Positions 10,915-25,900 of a stretch of 64,000 bases of DNA are shown here, one piece after another; the stretch's first letter is position 1; every line of letters starts with the position of its first letter. The notes beneath the pieces are model-generated. The model searched no databases. It was not told the DNA's origin and saw only the letters and a program-made list of their open reading frames with translations. Origin of the DNA: Scolanthus callimorphus (Eukaryota > Cnidaria > Anthozoa > Actiniaria > Edwardsiidae); the NCBI GenBank assembly GCA_033964015.1, contig JAWWUD010000102.1, positions 62,001-126,000 of the forward strand, given 5' to 3'. The position numbers were made by a program, and so were the translations under genes.

Positions 10915-13900
10915 GTGAGTATCGAAATTGCCGAACCGGTGCGCGTTAATTTACGCAATATAGTGTATATGGCCATAAAACTATCTCATCGGACCTTCTA
11001 TGTTCTAATTCGTCTATCAGTATGACCCCTACCTTGGGAGTTCTCAGGAAAAAAAACATGACGGGGGGTTCCGACGTATTGGGCCATTCCATTTTATCCC
11101 GGAGTAATTAATCAATGAAAATCGATCATCGGATTGCCAATCGATAAATCGATATTAATCGATCAAATCAGTCAATTAATATCGATTGATATTGGCAATC
11201 GATAATTAATCGATAGTCACACGTTGATATATCTTAATTTCATCGATTATTATCTACTGTCATCGATTAACATCGTTTTTCTTCGATTAACATTAAATTT
11301 CATCGACTAATATTTGCTAGAAAAGAGGAGCTCTGTTGTCACTGAAAATAGTACCGGCATTGATAAATAATACAGTCAACTCTCGACTTGCGGATATGCC
11401 AACATTACGGACACCTCGCTATTATGGACAAAAGTTGGACCCCCATCTAAGGCCTACGGTAAATGCCGAACTTCAGTCGCTCTTCTTCTGTCGAACCTTT
11501 TCCTTTTTCATAGGATTGCCGCTTTATACTTTATAATCAATAAATATCTATTGTTTTGTTTTGGAACGGCATTGCTTCGTCTACTGGTTTGTTCATATTT
11601 CTCAATATGCAACAACAGTTTAGAATTCAACGTTGTATTTCAACTTTGATAGCTGCAATCATATCAAATAAAATGTTGACAAAATCGGCAGCGCACTCAC
11701 GTTTTCGTCACTACCGTAAAACAAAACAGTTTCACGTCCTAGGGTCCTGTCCATACTAACACGTTTTCAAAAATATCCGTTTTCAAAAATACGGATTTGC
11801 AGCGTGTTATTGTGGACGGGAGATTCGGAAAATTTAGCTACACAAAAAGCGATCAGTTTTTATTTGATGTTCAGTGTGGAAGGACAACCTCAAATTAAGT
11901 GGTACAGTTGACGTCATCGTTTCCATTTTTATCCGGATTCGACCGTCCACACTAAAACGATATGTATGCAGATTTGTTTTTATTCACTTTCTAGTGCGTT
12001 TTCAAACTTATACGGATTCGATGAAAACGATCAGCGTGTTAGTGTGGACGGAAGGCCTAAACGTATCAAAAAGTATACGGATTCAAACGAAAATGCGTTA
12101 GTGTGGACACGCCCTTAGTTCTGAAGAAAACGGTTGAAATGCATTTGATTTCATACATTTGCACGTGCGCGCTTTGTGCTCTGTAATCAAGTGTATTGTT
12201 TTCTGCCGTTGTCGTCCTCGTTGCCGTCGTCGCATCGTAAAGTCTCTATTGCGGACTCTCTGTAACGAGAGTTGACTACTACTCCCCAACTGAGCCTGCG
12301 TAGCAAGCGTTTCCCGTCAGTGTTTCAGAGGTCAGAGAAACGTTTTACGCGCGGCCAAGTCATTGAATCTCGCATTTCTAAACTCGATGGAAATGCTTGC
12401 TACGCAGGCTACCCCCAACTACTACGGAACCACTACTACTCCATTGCGCTACTCAGATATCCTATATGGAACCTTTTCAGGGTGAATTGAATTCAATGAA
12501 AATTGATGCTAATCGATGTTAATCGATGATGATACTATCATCGATTGCTAATCTATAAAAGGTCACAAATTTGCTGTTCATCGATTAACCATTGATTCCC
12601 GATATTAATCGATTGATTAGCATCGATTATTATCGATTAATATCGATTTTCATCGATTATCGGTTTCATCGATTAATTACTCTGGGATTTATATGCACAC
12701 ACACATTGCACACACACATTGAGGGACCTGGAAATCCATGGGAAAGGGAGGGGGTCAGTAGGGAAAATATCCTAGGGGATTCATTAGAAAATTACAGTGG
12801 GCTCCATCAGAAAATGCTGAAAACATCCAAGGGCCCAATTAATGGGGAAGGCAATTAGAAGGCACAAAATATCCATGGGCCTTTTTCCCACTTTCTAGAG
12901 CAAATTTCGAACAAACAAGTTCCAAGGGGTACAAAAGCAATTCCCTCGATAGGGGCAGTACACAAACATTGAAATCCAAGGGGGACATTGACAATTCCCT
13001 CAGTAGTGGTAGCTACCATTCAGTTGTCCAAGGGGGTCTATAATTGATTCCCTCAATAGAGGCAAGGATGAAGAAGAGAGAATCCAAGGGGGGTCAACAG
13101 CAATTCCCTCAATAGGGTGAGCTTATTGTGGGGCATATCCAAGGGTGCTTATGCAGGTACTCATCCAAGGGGGATGCACAATATTGTCGTCCAAGGGGGG
13201 TATCTGAAGGGCTCCCTCAATAGGTGGGGTGTGAATAAAAAATGGAATGGTCCATTTTTGGGGTTGAAAATTTACAGTTAACGGTATTATTTTTGGGAGT
13301 CATAAATGTTCTGCGTATTTTTGGGGTTTTGTGTATCATTCAATTCCAGCGGTGACCCCCTTGGCCAACTCCAGGGATTTGGTCATTTCAAAAATATGAA
13401 TGACCCGTGCAAACATTTTGACCCTGACACAGCCAGAATCCTGCCTGACTCCAGCCAAAATCTCGCTATAAGGACCTGACTTTGAAAGGACATGAGCCTG
13501 ACATAAAATTTGTCCTGCTTGTGAGTTATTAGCAAGACAGAGTGATTGTTTGGCCAAGTAGAATTACTTTACGTTAAGTACTTTGTTGATATGTGCAATA
13601 TTTTTGCAACGATTTCACTTCGCATTTGCAGAGTTTATGTGGGATTTTGCACTCTTGCCTACCCAAGAAAATGGCGGCAGAAACCGTGATAAGGCCTATT
13701 ATTAGATAATATGTTAGGTTTTCTCCTGTTACTAAAAGAACGCAACACATAGAGTTTGTTTTACATGAACTTAGTATTGCATGAGGCTAGATTGAATGAA
13801 ATAATATTAATGCGAAACACACATTTTATTTGCATGCAGCTAGTTTCAACAGTAAAATATTGATTTATGGAATTCAATAAAATCAAGTCGATCAAATTAA

Positions 13901-16900
13901 GAAATATGAGGCTCTGTCAAAAGTGAGTAAAAAAATTAGTAGTTTTCCGGCGGTAAACAGGCCTGACTTCACACAAAGGTGATGATGGATTTGCACCAAT
14001 AATATCATTGCTTTATTCTGAGGCGATGATGGATCCATAGGTACCACTATGTCAGGTGCTATTCACACTCTTGTCACAGTCGATGTTGTCAGGCTCTTGC
14101 AATGCTAGTTCACGCTCTCTTTCCTGCTCTGTGTCGTGCTCGTGTCATTCTACAATCAAATGCAAAAGTAGTTGGCACACTTGCACTTCTGTTCCCTTCC
14201 TGCCTCTTTCAATGTTGGCTGGAAAATCAGGCCGCTTATCACCAGCTCGACTAGCAACATTGAAAGGGCGAAAGCAGAGGGAAAGGGAGGCAAGTGCGCC
14301 AGCGTTTTGCATTTGATTGTAGTAGTTCTGCTTATTTATCAGGCCGAATTCAGGCTCATGTCAGCCCAGACATTTTCGTACAGGGAAAAATCCCCACCCC
14401 GGGGCTAACAAAGATGCAAAATACCCCCCCCCCAAAAAAAAAAATTATAATAATAATAATTAAAAATGGGAAGAAAGCCCCTCCCCCAGGACTGCGTTTA
14501 AGGTGACTCCACAAAAAGTGCAAGCAGATTTTCTGTAAATATAAATTCAGTCATAACTTCAGTCGTAATGAATATCAAACTTGGAGGACAGTAGGAGATC
14601 ATTTAGCAATTATAGTTATTATATAGCAATTATAGTAATATATTTCAATCTTTATTTGCATTAAAGTACTACAGGAGGCTCCCGAGGGCACAATTTGAAA
14701 AATTATATCTCGCTTTATATTTCGTTTTACCCAATCAGCATTTCAGCATGCCTTTATTAAACACTTAGCTTTGTTTCAATGTAATGCGCATACCGACACC
14801 ACGCCCTGTTTTGTGAGTATTGGTTTCCATAGTAACCACTACATTTTACCTAAAAATCTAAAACCTCACACGTTTTTAACAACAGACCCAAACAAAGTGC
14901 ACCAGGTTATTTTGCATTAAAAGGGACAAAATTGACCATGCCCGTATCAAAAAATTAATAACTTAATAGGTTACCGACTAATAAAGTCAAAACGCAACAG
15001 AGTTAATAACATTATGAGTTTCCACATGGGCACGGTCAAAATCCTTCTAAATGCACTATCTTTTTGTCTCAGAAAGTTTCAGAGACAGAGCTGAAAGCAC
15101 TTATTCATCATTTTCGGTGTTCAAGCGCCTTAATTACAGTGAAATAACTTCCTTACTTCAGGAATTTTCAACTCTATGGCTTTGTTCGCTTCAGTTGGCA
15201 AGATGCGTCTGTGTAGGTTATTTTTAACCAGTCAGCGGTCTTTGGTATTCAATATTTCCTTTTTATTGCTTTTTTGCTTTTGTTTTCTTGTTTCTTGTTT
15301 TTTCATTTTTATTTTTTAGATTTTTAAATTTGTAATACATTTTTTAATGTAAATATTTATTTTGATTACAACAATGTAAAGCGCTTAGAACTATTTAGAT
15401 ATAGGCGCTATATAAATGTTATTGTTATTGTTAAAAGAAGCAACCTCTGGAAATTATTTCGTTGCTAGAAATGATTAAAACCTCTATGAACAAAAATAAA
15501 GTACTTTCTCACGTATAAAAGCCGTCTGTGTCCAGTTAATGACTAACAGTAGGTCAAGGGTCACTGCAGCAATACCAGATAAACACTCGGCCAGGATAAA
15601 AACAAGGTATAACATTACAATATTTGGCGCGAAAAATGTTGAAATGGTATCACCAGCATCAAGTTGGGTGATTCTGGGGAGAATTGAAATTTCGATCATG
15701 ACCCTCTCTAGTACCTTAATACTTGTAATAATATCGACCCAGCTACTGTGGACCCCCTTTTTTCCTCTTTAGGCATCTCTAAAACAAAATTTCAAGTTGA
15801 GTTTGTGTTGTAGTTCCACAAAACGTGGCTCACTAGAGATTGTGAGAGTCCCACACTTCCCCACCTCCGCTCCCCCTGGAAAAAGCAAATCCCGACCTGG
15901 AACGAGCAAAAGTTTAAAAAATTACCCACCCCAGGGAAGCCAGTGTTTGCAAATGTCCACAGTGTCCCACTGGAATTGCCTGATACATTAATTTAAACAA
16001 ACATGTATATTTTTGCGGATCTCATGATGGCATTTGTTGATGTCATGAGAATGCTCACATTCTTATTATTCTCAGTCTGTCTGTTTCTGTCTTGTTCATA
16101 GACGGGGATTGTAAGCATGGTCTACTCTCAGAGTGAAGTGCTGCAAAAGGAGGTCTATCTATTTGAGCGTATTGACACATCAGGACGTGAGACTATGAAA
16201 CACCTCAAGGCTATATGCTTCCTTCGCCCAACAAGAGTAGGTGTATTACGTGAGGTGACAGGTAGCCTGAATTTCAGCCGTCTTTTTTCCTACACTGTAA
16301 CACTCGTGGGAGAAAAGACGTTCTGTGGGTTTGCCTTTGAGTGCAGTGCACTTAGATATTTTGCAAATTGAAGAAAATATTAGGCTGCAAAAGTTGAAAG
16401 TTGCTTTTTTTACAATTTGTGGCCACAAAATTTATCATAAAATAATTTTCAAGTAAAAATTCCCTCACATGGTGTTTTAGGTGTTAAATTTCCTAGTGAC
16501 ACAGAAAATTTGACACCAAGATCTTAAATTGTGCAAAATCAGGTGCTGATCATGAAGGGGAAAATTTGACCCTAGAATAGAGTTCATAGGTTCATTAAAT
16601 TACAGAAAATGAGCGGCGGGCAATACAAAGAATGGGCTATTGAAGCCTCGGAAAACAGTTGTCCTTCATTTAAGGTTTTAAAAATATACTTTAGGACTGA
16701 AAAATGAGTTTCAGCAAAAAGTCATATTCTAAAAATTTTACCACTACCAAGACTTTTAACAAGTTTGGATAGTAAGGATTTTTTGAAATTCTGTAAAGAA
16801 TGAATGATGAGGTGTGAATAATAAGATTTAGAGCTATTTTCATTTCATTTTTTATTCTTTTCATTCTTTCTATTAGGAAAACATTGAACACATGTGTAGT

Positions 16901-19900
16901 GAGCTTAAGGCTCCAAAATATGGTGTATACTACCTTTGTAAGTATCATGAAGAGCATACATAGAATCTGATGTGCATATATATTTACAGTACATATAGTG
17001 CAGTATATAATGTAGAACATACAAAAAAGGGAATTCATGTATGTTTTATCATTGTGGCTTCTCATATCAGGGCCTAACATTAACTTTTTTCAAGAGGTGC
17101 AATTGGCACCTAAAAAAAACTGGTTGCCAAACAGTGAAGTTTTTGTTACCATAATAAAAATGTGGTCATATAGTTTTTTTCCTGCGTAGTGGCTCTAAAA
17201 GGGAAGAGAGTCAGGCGAGCGAAAACCAGAAATAGAGTGGACTGCAAGGCCCCGACTCCCTCCCTGACTCCCTCCCCTTCCCTTTTAAGAGCCGCTACGC
17301 AGACTAGATATGATTGGCTCACAAGGACACAGATTGCATTGATGGACAGCACAGAAAACCCAACTGCCAACCGCGGCAACGTGGTGAAGTGGCATGTTAC
17401 CTAAAACAGCAGGGCCCATGGTTTGATGCGGGATTTTTTCTGAAATTATGCCTGATTTGTTCTGTAATTATGGGCTAAAAATATGAAATTATGCAGATTG
17501 TGCAATATTTTTTCCTAGCGCCATAACATATTTTGCTGATGATTTTGCTGTTGTTAGCTATTTTGTTAAATGGATATACAGTAGCTGCTAATTGACTTTA
17601 ACAACTCTTGTTTGTGTATACAATGCTTTGCGATGAGTTCCATTCGCTTTACAAATGTAATGACGCTACGTATTATTTTAGGTAGACATGTGTTTCACTT
17701 GTAAGAAAGCTTATTCTCACAAAAAGCATTACTTTTTTCATACCACAAGGATTGTAGCAACGCACTCCTATTAAACCATGAACTGAACGGTCACGAGAGT
17801 TACATGCAGACCATCGGAGCTATCGTTACAATCTCTCATGATCACAAAAACATTGTCGTGCTTGTTTGCCGTCATTCTGCACGTAATTCTGAAAATGAAT
17901 CCTGATCACGAGAGCGATCTGCACTATCCTCAGAAGTAGTGTAAGAGCTTTTATAAAACCGGAAATGTGGGAAAGGAGTGCCACGTTTCTGTCGTGAAAA
18001 ATCTGTGAATTATGCGTTTCCGCACCTCACATCAAACCATGGGCCCTGACTAGGCTATGTTTTGCAACTGCTGGAGCTGATATGAAAGTCACTCAAGCCA
18101 TGGGTTGGATTCTTGCATGAAGCTGAAACAGCAAATGTTAACATAATTGATACTGTGTTTTCTGACCCCTGGTCTTTTGTTTTCCAGACTTTTGTAATTT
18201 TGTCCCTAAAGCGAGCATCAGGGCTCTAGCAGAGGCTGATGACCATGAAGTTGTGAGAGAAGTACAGGTAACCAAGTGTTCTCCTTAATCCAGACAATAT
18301 CATTTGGAGCCACTCATGGTACACAATTTAAACAGGCACTCTGAAAGTGCTGACAAACAGCCCGGGGATGCAGTGCTGTCAGAACATGCTGGTAACCACC
18401 GGAGCTCTGCTGGCTACTTAATGCTATTTTATGCTTCACTGCCAGCTACTTTTTATCAGATCAAAACCACATGAATTAGCCACTTAAAGTAGCCAAACTG
18501 GACAATATTATATTGTGTCATCTTATTGGTCACTTACCCACCAGTTAAGGACCAGTGAAAGCAAACAATAAATAAGCATGAATGATTACCAATTTGGTTT
18601 GTCTGGGTAAAAAAAATACATTATTCTTCTTATATGATTCTTACAAAATGACAATGTTTTTTTTTTCAAAATGAGTTTACGCTGTATATCATGCAAGAAA
18701 TATAAAAGACATGTTGCAGATTGTGTGCATCAGTGACCGAAACTAAACATCTTGTTGTTAAAACAAAATGCCATAAACCGGTATTATTCACACATCAAAA
18801 TGGCAAATAATAATTTTGCAAAGCAAAGGAGCTCTGCTATGATTGGATGAGATTACTGTGAAATCCAAAATTAATTTGTCCAAGAAGTTCTATCAAGAAA
18901 GCAACGTGTATATAAAGGGGATATTATTTTTAGTACAAATATTGTTTCCAATCTCTGTAATGTTCATTGTTATATAGCGAGTGCTCGGTCCAACCGAGCG
19001 CACGCTCTCATTGGCTAAATCAAGGTCACGTGGTGAAGTACAAATCAAATATTCCCGATCATTCAATATTGCGAAAAATTATTGACCGGTTGGGGAATAT
19101 TGCTTTCGCACGTCGCATTTGAGAGCGAGAAAAAATAGAAGTTTATTGTAAACACGCGAGTCTTATTTAAAAAGACCTTTGCTAATTTTGATAAGTTTTT
19201 GTTAATGCAAGAAAACTGTGTTATTTAGAAGTGCTTTCCCTTCATGATGCAGCCGGCGCACACTTTGTAACTTCACTTTATTCTTGAAATACGTTTGTTT
19301 TGACTTAATAATTGCAGTATGTTTTCTGCTATATAACAAAACACTTAATGACTACTCCCTCCTGAAACACCATTTTTGTTTCCCTTGAATCTCGACTTCG
19401 TCTCGGGAAACATCGAGATTCTCGGGAAACAAAACTGATGTTTCCCTCGGGAGCAGTCATTAAGTGTATAATATTGTTTCAGGAATTCTATGCAGATTAT
19501 TATGCTGTCAGTCCACATCTGTTCTCACTCAATATAAGTTGCAGTATGAAGGTATGCATTTGCGAAATAAATATGCCAAGAAAAACATTTTTTTGTTAAA
19601 TGGGAAATGGAAGCCCAGGTACTACACTAGCCAGAGCTGGAAATTACTGCCAGCCATTGAATAATCTGTCTGTCTGTCTGGATAAGTATGATCAAAATTA
19701 TTGCTAAATGTCTCACCAATTTTCAGAAACTGTATGTCTGGCCAATTTTCAACATCATTGCAAGCATCACAACGATGTAAAAAACAGAGATGCTTTCAAG
19801 CCCATAGCCAGACATTGCAATCTTCCTGGCCACTCTATGGATCATACGACCATTTGTGGTGTTTCCCTTCACAATGTAGAAAAGGAAAACAAGTTCATCT

Positions 19901-22900
19901 TTTTACTCCACTGCTGCTCGTCCCTGCAGTATCAATAAGAAATTTTCTTTTATCAAGCAACTGCCATGCTAATTTAATATACCCTATATGCCGCACCCCT
20001 TTCTTTGCTCTGACGAAGGGCTCGAAACATCAGCTCAACACTTTTCGGAACACGGTGTTTAGCATAAATCTCAACCCCTGGCTGTTATATAATTATTCAG
20101 ACTTTCATACGTAGCTCATTGAATATTCACTTCCCCATGATATCAGTAAGCATTATTGTCACTGTCATCATGTGATAATATTATTTTGGCCTTCACTGAG
20201 ATGACCAGACTCCCTTGCCAGGAGTCTGGACTGCCAATGGCAATTCCTAGTTCAGACGGCATTGGCATTTGATGCAAAAGTCTGGTTCATTGTAAACTAT
20301 TGGCGTTTTAGACTAGACGAAATATCAGAAAATTGCAATATTTAAGGCGCATGAGGCATTTTTTAGTAAAAGCTGGCAACAAGAGTTTTCTTATGTAATT
20401 TTTCACGCTGAATCCGAATTTTCTTGTTGCCATCCCTGATTTTGCATTTTAATGGGTGAAAATGACGTCATCATGATTGACAGCTGTTCGCGAACCCCTT
20501 AAAATAGTTTTGTCGCTATATTTCAAATTCGAACGAATATTTAACTTGAACAGGATAGTTTAGAATGTTCTATACGAAACATTGTCGTATTATTCGGATA
20601 TGGTGCTGCTGTGATATTCAAAATGGCGGATCCAAGATGGCCGCCATATCGTCAAATTTGATTTTTAGAAACTATCTGTCTGGTAGTCAAAAAAGACATG
20701 GAAATAAATACCTGACAATGAATTCAAGGTATCACAGTATGAAATGCAGTGCTGCTGGTCGAATGAAGCCATATTAAATATATAAAAGGCAAATCAATAT
20801 GAAAAGGTGAATCAGATTCACCGCTGCTTGATTCTACCATCTAAACGATATCACCATTTTTTAATGATCATCCTTAGTCCCGGCAACAAAACTGTGCCTT
20901 TGAAGTCCTTATATCAAAGTTCGTTCACAACGATCATGCAATCTGCTGCCCCCGTGGCATAATCGAAAAATAGCGGAAACCTCAGGACCAGCAGAAAACC
21001 TCAAAAGGAAACCTCAGACAAGAAAGGGGTCGGAATAGGAAAGGGCTTTCAAGCATAGAGAGCATGCTATTCTTGCATTCGCTACTTTTGCTTATAAGTT
21101 CAAAGTTGCTACCACCAGGCTATAAAAAAAAATCGGAAAAGGCTGGAGCAACGCCGAAATTGCCATAGAATGATTTCCCCCTTTATCCCTGCTTTTTTCT
21201 TATCTATACTATTATAATCGGGTTGTCTGCGCAAACGTTTCTGATTGGCTAAATCGTCCGCACTCACTCCGCTTGGCCCTGAAGCTGTGTCGCCAAACGA
21301 AGTTCACAAACCTGAAGAGAAAGTGGATATCTCCACAGTGGGCGTGTTTTGGTTGGAAAAGATTTACACCCTGGGCTAAGTTCTAATTCAAGCGATTTCT
21401 TAAGCGAGGGACAAAGCTGCCATCGCCGCCATTTTGAAATCTCCCACAGAAACTAAAAAAGAACTCAGTTCGCACAGCCGAAATCACCATATAGTCATCT
21501 AAACCTAAATGGTTCTGTCACAGATTACTTGCAGGAATGTGCAGGGATAATTATTGTTCGAAAGCTTTAAGCTGAGAAAAATTTTCATTCAAGTTTGAAC
21601 AAACGTACACCGCCGTACACCGCCTTGCTTTCTGGAAGCACGCTAAGGCGAAATGCCACAAAGCCATGAATAATATTTTCTAAGTATAAATCCTGACGCT
21701 GTATCGCAAACGAAGGACACAAACCAGAAGAGAAGGAGGAAATCTCTCCAGTGGGCGTGTTTTTGTTGGAAAAGATTCACCTTTGGCTAAGTTCTAATTC
21801 AAGCGATTTTTTCAGCGAGGGACAAAGCCGCCATCGCGGCCATTTGAAATCTCCCACATAAGCTAAAAAAGAACACAGTTCCCTTAGCCGATAGCACCAT
21901 AGACATTCAAACCTAAATGGTTCTATTACAGATTACTTACATTTGTGTGTAGGGATAATTCTAATTCGAGAAAGATTTGAGCTGAGAAAAATTTCATTCA
22001 AAGTTTGAACAAACTCTTTCACCTGGCACTGCCTACAGAGCGCGCGCTAATAATGATATTCTCTAAATATTCCTATGATAAACTAAGAAATTTCTTAGAA
22101 CAGTTTAACTTTACCTGTTTTTTCTCTCGTGCCTTACTGATAAGCATTATACAGACAATTCCGAAGTCAAATGTTTTTCTGTAATAGGCAGCGTTTTCAA
22201 TTTTAGCGGGTTCTTAGACAGATTTGAGAACCGGACTGACTCACCAAGACACACACACGTACGTCATTTTCTCCACCAAAATCAGGGAGACCAGTGCAAA
22301 ACAAACACACAAAAAGGGAGGTCATTAGTAATGTAAATCAGCAGTTTATGGAAGGGGGAACTTAGGTTGGGTCTTCTAGCGTCACGAAGTGACGGGCTGT
22401 TTTCTTGTCATTATTATTCCTGTGTGTGTAAGAGGAATATTCTTCATGCATTTAAAACAATAGACGTAGATGTATTTGACTCAGTTATAGGCTTTGAAAT
22501 CAATACTAGTCATAGTGAGAACTTTTACAGTAGGGACGACTAAGTTGCTATAATTTTGTGGATTGCGCTTCCTACCTAAATTCCCTAACAACAATCATAT
22601 ATTTGCCTATATATTATTCTGTTTCCACCATAATCGTCAGTTGCTACTTTTTATGTATTGCAAAATCGTTTAAGTTTTGTCTTTTTTTTTTAAGTTTAGC
22701 CTTTGAACTGATGGCCTCAAACAATCAACAGATATCCAAAATGGCGGCACGGCGGCCATCTTGGATCCGCCAATTTGGATGAAGTTCTACGCCCATCAGT
22801 CACCCTATCCCATAATATAGATACATTTTTTTGAATATCACATTGCCACTTATACATTTGAATTTCACTGGCCGTTAAAAATTGAAAAGAAAAATCGGCG

Positions 22901-25900
22901 AAAAATTCATTGTAGAGGTTTGTGTGACAGCTGTCAATCATGACGTCATTTCACCTCTTAAAATCCAAAATCTGCGTTGGCAACAAAAAATTCGGATTCA
23001 GCGTAAAATTTGGCATAAGATGGCACTTGTTGCCAGCTTTTAGCGGAGCTCCTTGCGGCGGCCGAAGGCCGCCGCAGAGCGGAGCACCATACCTAAGAAA
23101 ACAGCGTCAAAAAAGCAGATAATCGCAAAATATAACTGATAACTCCAATTAGGTAGCCTGTGCAGTTTGCTAGGGATCGATCCGATTTTTGGACGTCTCA
23201 GCAAGTCCCGGATGTGTACGAGTTCGTGAAGGGATACGTCACAATAGCCCTATTGTGACGTCAAGCATGCTCAACTAACGGAGGAGGTGTTGTGGGGGCG
23301 CGTTGTCAAGTTTGGCAGCCGAAAAAAAAAACCAGCCTACAATAATTATTCAGAGGAGAAATACATGAAGAAAAAGCCATGAATACAAGCATTTGACTCC
23401 TGAAATTCTTCCAGTTTCCAAAACAAGCAAATATTCCTGTAGTTGCTGCTCGAATTGATTTGTGTTGATTGTGCTGTGAGTGTGAAGTACGAAGTCGAAG
23501 AGCTAGCACACGAGAGAAAACGCAAACAACGACCACAAACCTATTTTCAAGGTAGGTACTTAAACTTTGTAGCTAGTGTATAACAGTGGCATTTAGTAGT
23601 AATCATTTTTTATCTATCGCAAACTTTCATTCGAGTTTTTGTTCTTGTTTTTCGCGCTTTTGCGGCTGTTTTTCACGGCTCGCTGAAAGCTGAATGAGAC
23701 TTAGCAGCCGCTCGGGAGATTTGTCGTTTTTACACGCTAAACTATTGTCTTAAGCTTTTTTTTATCAGAATACCGTATTTTCTAGTGATTTAGAATTGCT
23801 GACAATGGGATGGCTGCCGTGGCTGTGTTTATCCTTTGGCGGGGAGACTCGGGAGAAGGTCTTATAAAGTGTCATGGCAGCCATCTTGTTGAGCTCGCGA
23901 GCTTTGGTCATCAAAAGGGCACAAATCAGTGCGAATCACTAAAAGGCACTCGCCATGCGCTCCAATCTTCAGAGATAGATAATGGTACAATGATTATTGA
24001 ATTCTCTAATGTAACTAAGCGATTTATTCTTAAAATTGAGACCCTTTTTCGACTTCTCAATTTGGTTCGGCTACAACGAGTTTTTCCGAATCCGTTTTTC
24101 CCGAGTTTTTTCACTTAAGATTGATTTAAGGAGGGCCAATTTATAAAACTCTTGTGTTTAATTTAATTTTGTAGAAATTCCCAAGATGTATTCCTGGCTG
24201 CAGGGGACGCTTCACAGAGTATTTCACATATAACAGGCAAGTGGATATCTATCTAGGAATAATTATTGCTCTCTCTATCGATTAGTTTATGGCATGCTTC
24301 TCTGTCGACAGTACACAGAAGGCATGGACTTCAGATGTGGAAGTAAAGTGTAGATTTTGCTCACAGATACAATTCATAGTCCATATTTAAAATATCAATC
24401 AAGGGGATTCAACAAAGAGGATTTTTTACTTCGAATTGTCATTTGCTTGAAGTTTTGACAGGCCCCTGAAATTGATTTTATAACATGGTAGTGTATCAGA
24501 CACTCCTATCCGGCAGGTCCAAAATGCACACTGAAAATGCATACCGGAAAATGCACACCAGGTCTCTTCTCTCTGAAAACTCAAAAGAACAGTTTTATTT
24601 CATCGTTTGATGGAATGGCTAGTACATAAAATATTACAACACTGACAAACTGCGGCCAAAGGTAGAAATATGCAGTAAAATAATTTTGAACTGTCAGGAT
24701 GCCGTTACTATGTAGATGGTTGTTTTATCTTTTACATCTCAAGGGAGTTTCATTTTCATATCCGATCTTACACGCAAATTTCAGGAATTTTCGTGAAACG
24801 ATTTGATACTTTTAGCGCTATTTTAGCTTACATTTGCCCTTCGCTATAAGTAAGAGAAAATTACAACTACGATCAATATGTTTTAGGTGTCCTTTTGATA
24901 CAAAATATCTATCGGGGATACAGCAGAGCTGTCAAAACATAAGCCGGCGACCGGGCTCCTTTTTGCCGAATGTGAGAAAAGTTCGAACCATAGAATTTTG
25001 TTAAGTGCAGCCTGAAAGCTCACCTCATATTCTAAAATAAAATAAAACTGGAATCCTTGAGTCTGAGTCAGAATTGGCTTGGCGAGGAAACTTAACATGT
25101 TGCTTTGAAGCTACGAAATTTGCATCATGTCAGCCATCAGTTTTTCTTTGCAGCCTTCTAATCTTTATTATTATACATTGTACTCACTATATCGATTCTG
25201 ATTGGCTACGAGCGTGCGCTTTACTTTGGGAATCACGCACTGTGAGGGTCTTCAAGAATCAGCATGCTGATTCTTCAAGAATCAGCTAGCTGATTCTTGA
25301 TATGCGCGCAATGCATCATGGGACTAGAGCGCTTTCCCTATTTTAACAAGGCGCTTGTGTAAAATAAATTGCTTGACAGAAAGAAAAGTATTTTTACTGA
25401 ATCAATGTATAATAAAACAATTATTGAATTCGGTTTTGTGATCTCCAGTAAACAATGTCTCGCCAAGTGGAATCAGGCTCGGCCTCACGGCCTCGCCTGA
25501 TTCCACCTGTCTCGACATTGTTTATTCTGGAAATCACAAAAACCTCATCCAATAATTGCTTATTATTATACATTGTACTCACTATCTCGATTCTGATTGG
25601 CTAAAAGCGCGTGCTTTACTTTGGGAATCGCGCACTTTGAGGGTCTCCAAGAATCAGCATGCTGATTCTTGAAGAATCAGCTAGCTGATTCTTGATCCTG
25701 CGCGCGCAATGCATAATGGGACTAGAGCACTTGAATGTTTTCCCTATCTAACAAGGCGCTTGTGTAAAACAAATTGCTTGACAGAAAAAAAAGTATTTTT
25801 ACTCAATCAATGTATAATAAAACAATTATTGAATTCGTTTTTTGTGATTTCCAGAATAAACAATGTCTCACCAAGTGGAATCAGGCTCGGCCTTACGGCC

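Noticed and set aside
17189..17404. Open frames of 71 and 77 codons
   Set aside because: They lie in a fold-back repeat and read both arms of it; no homology.
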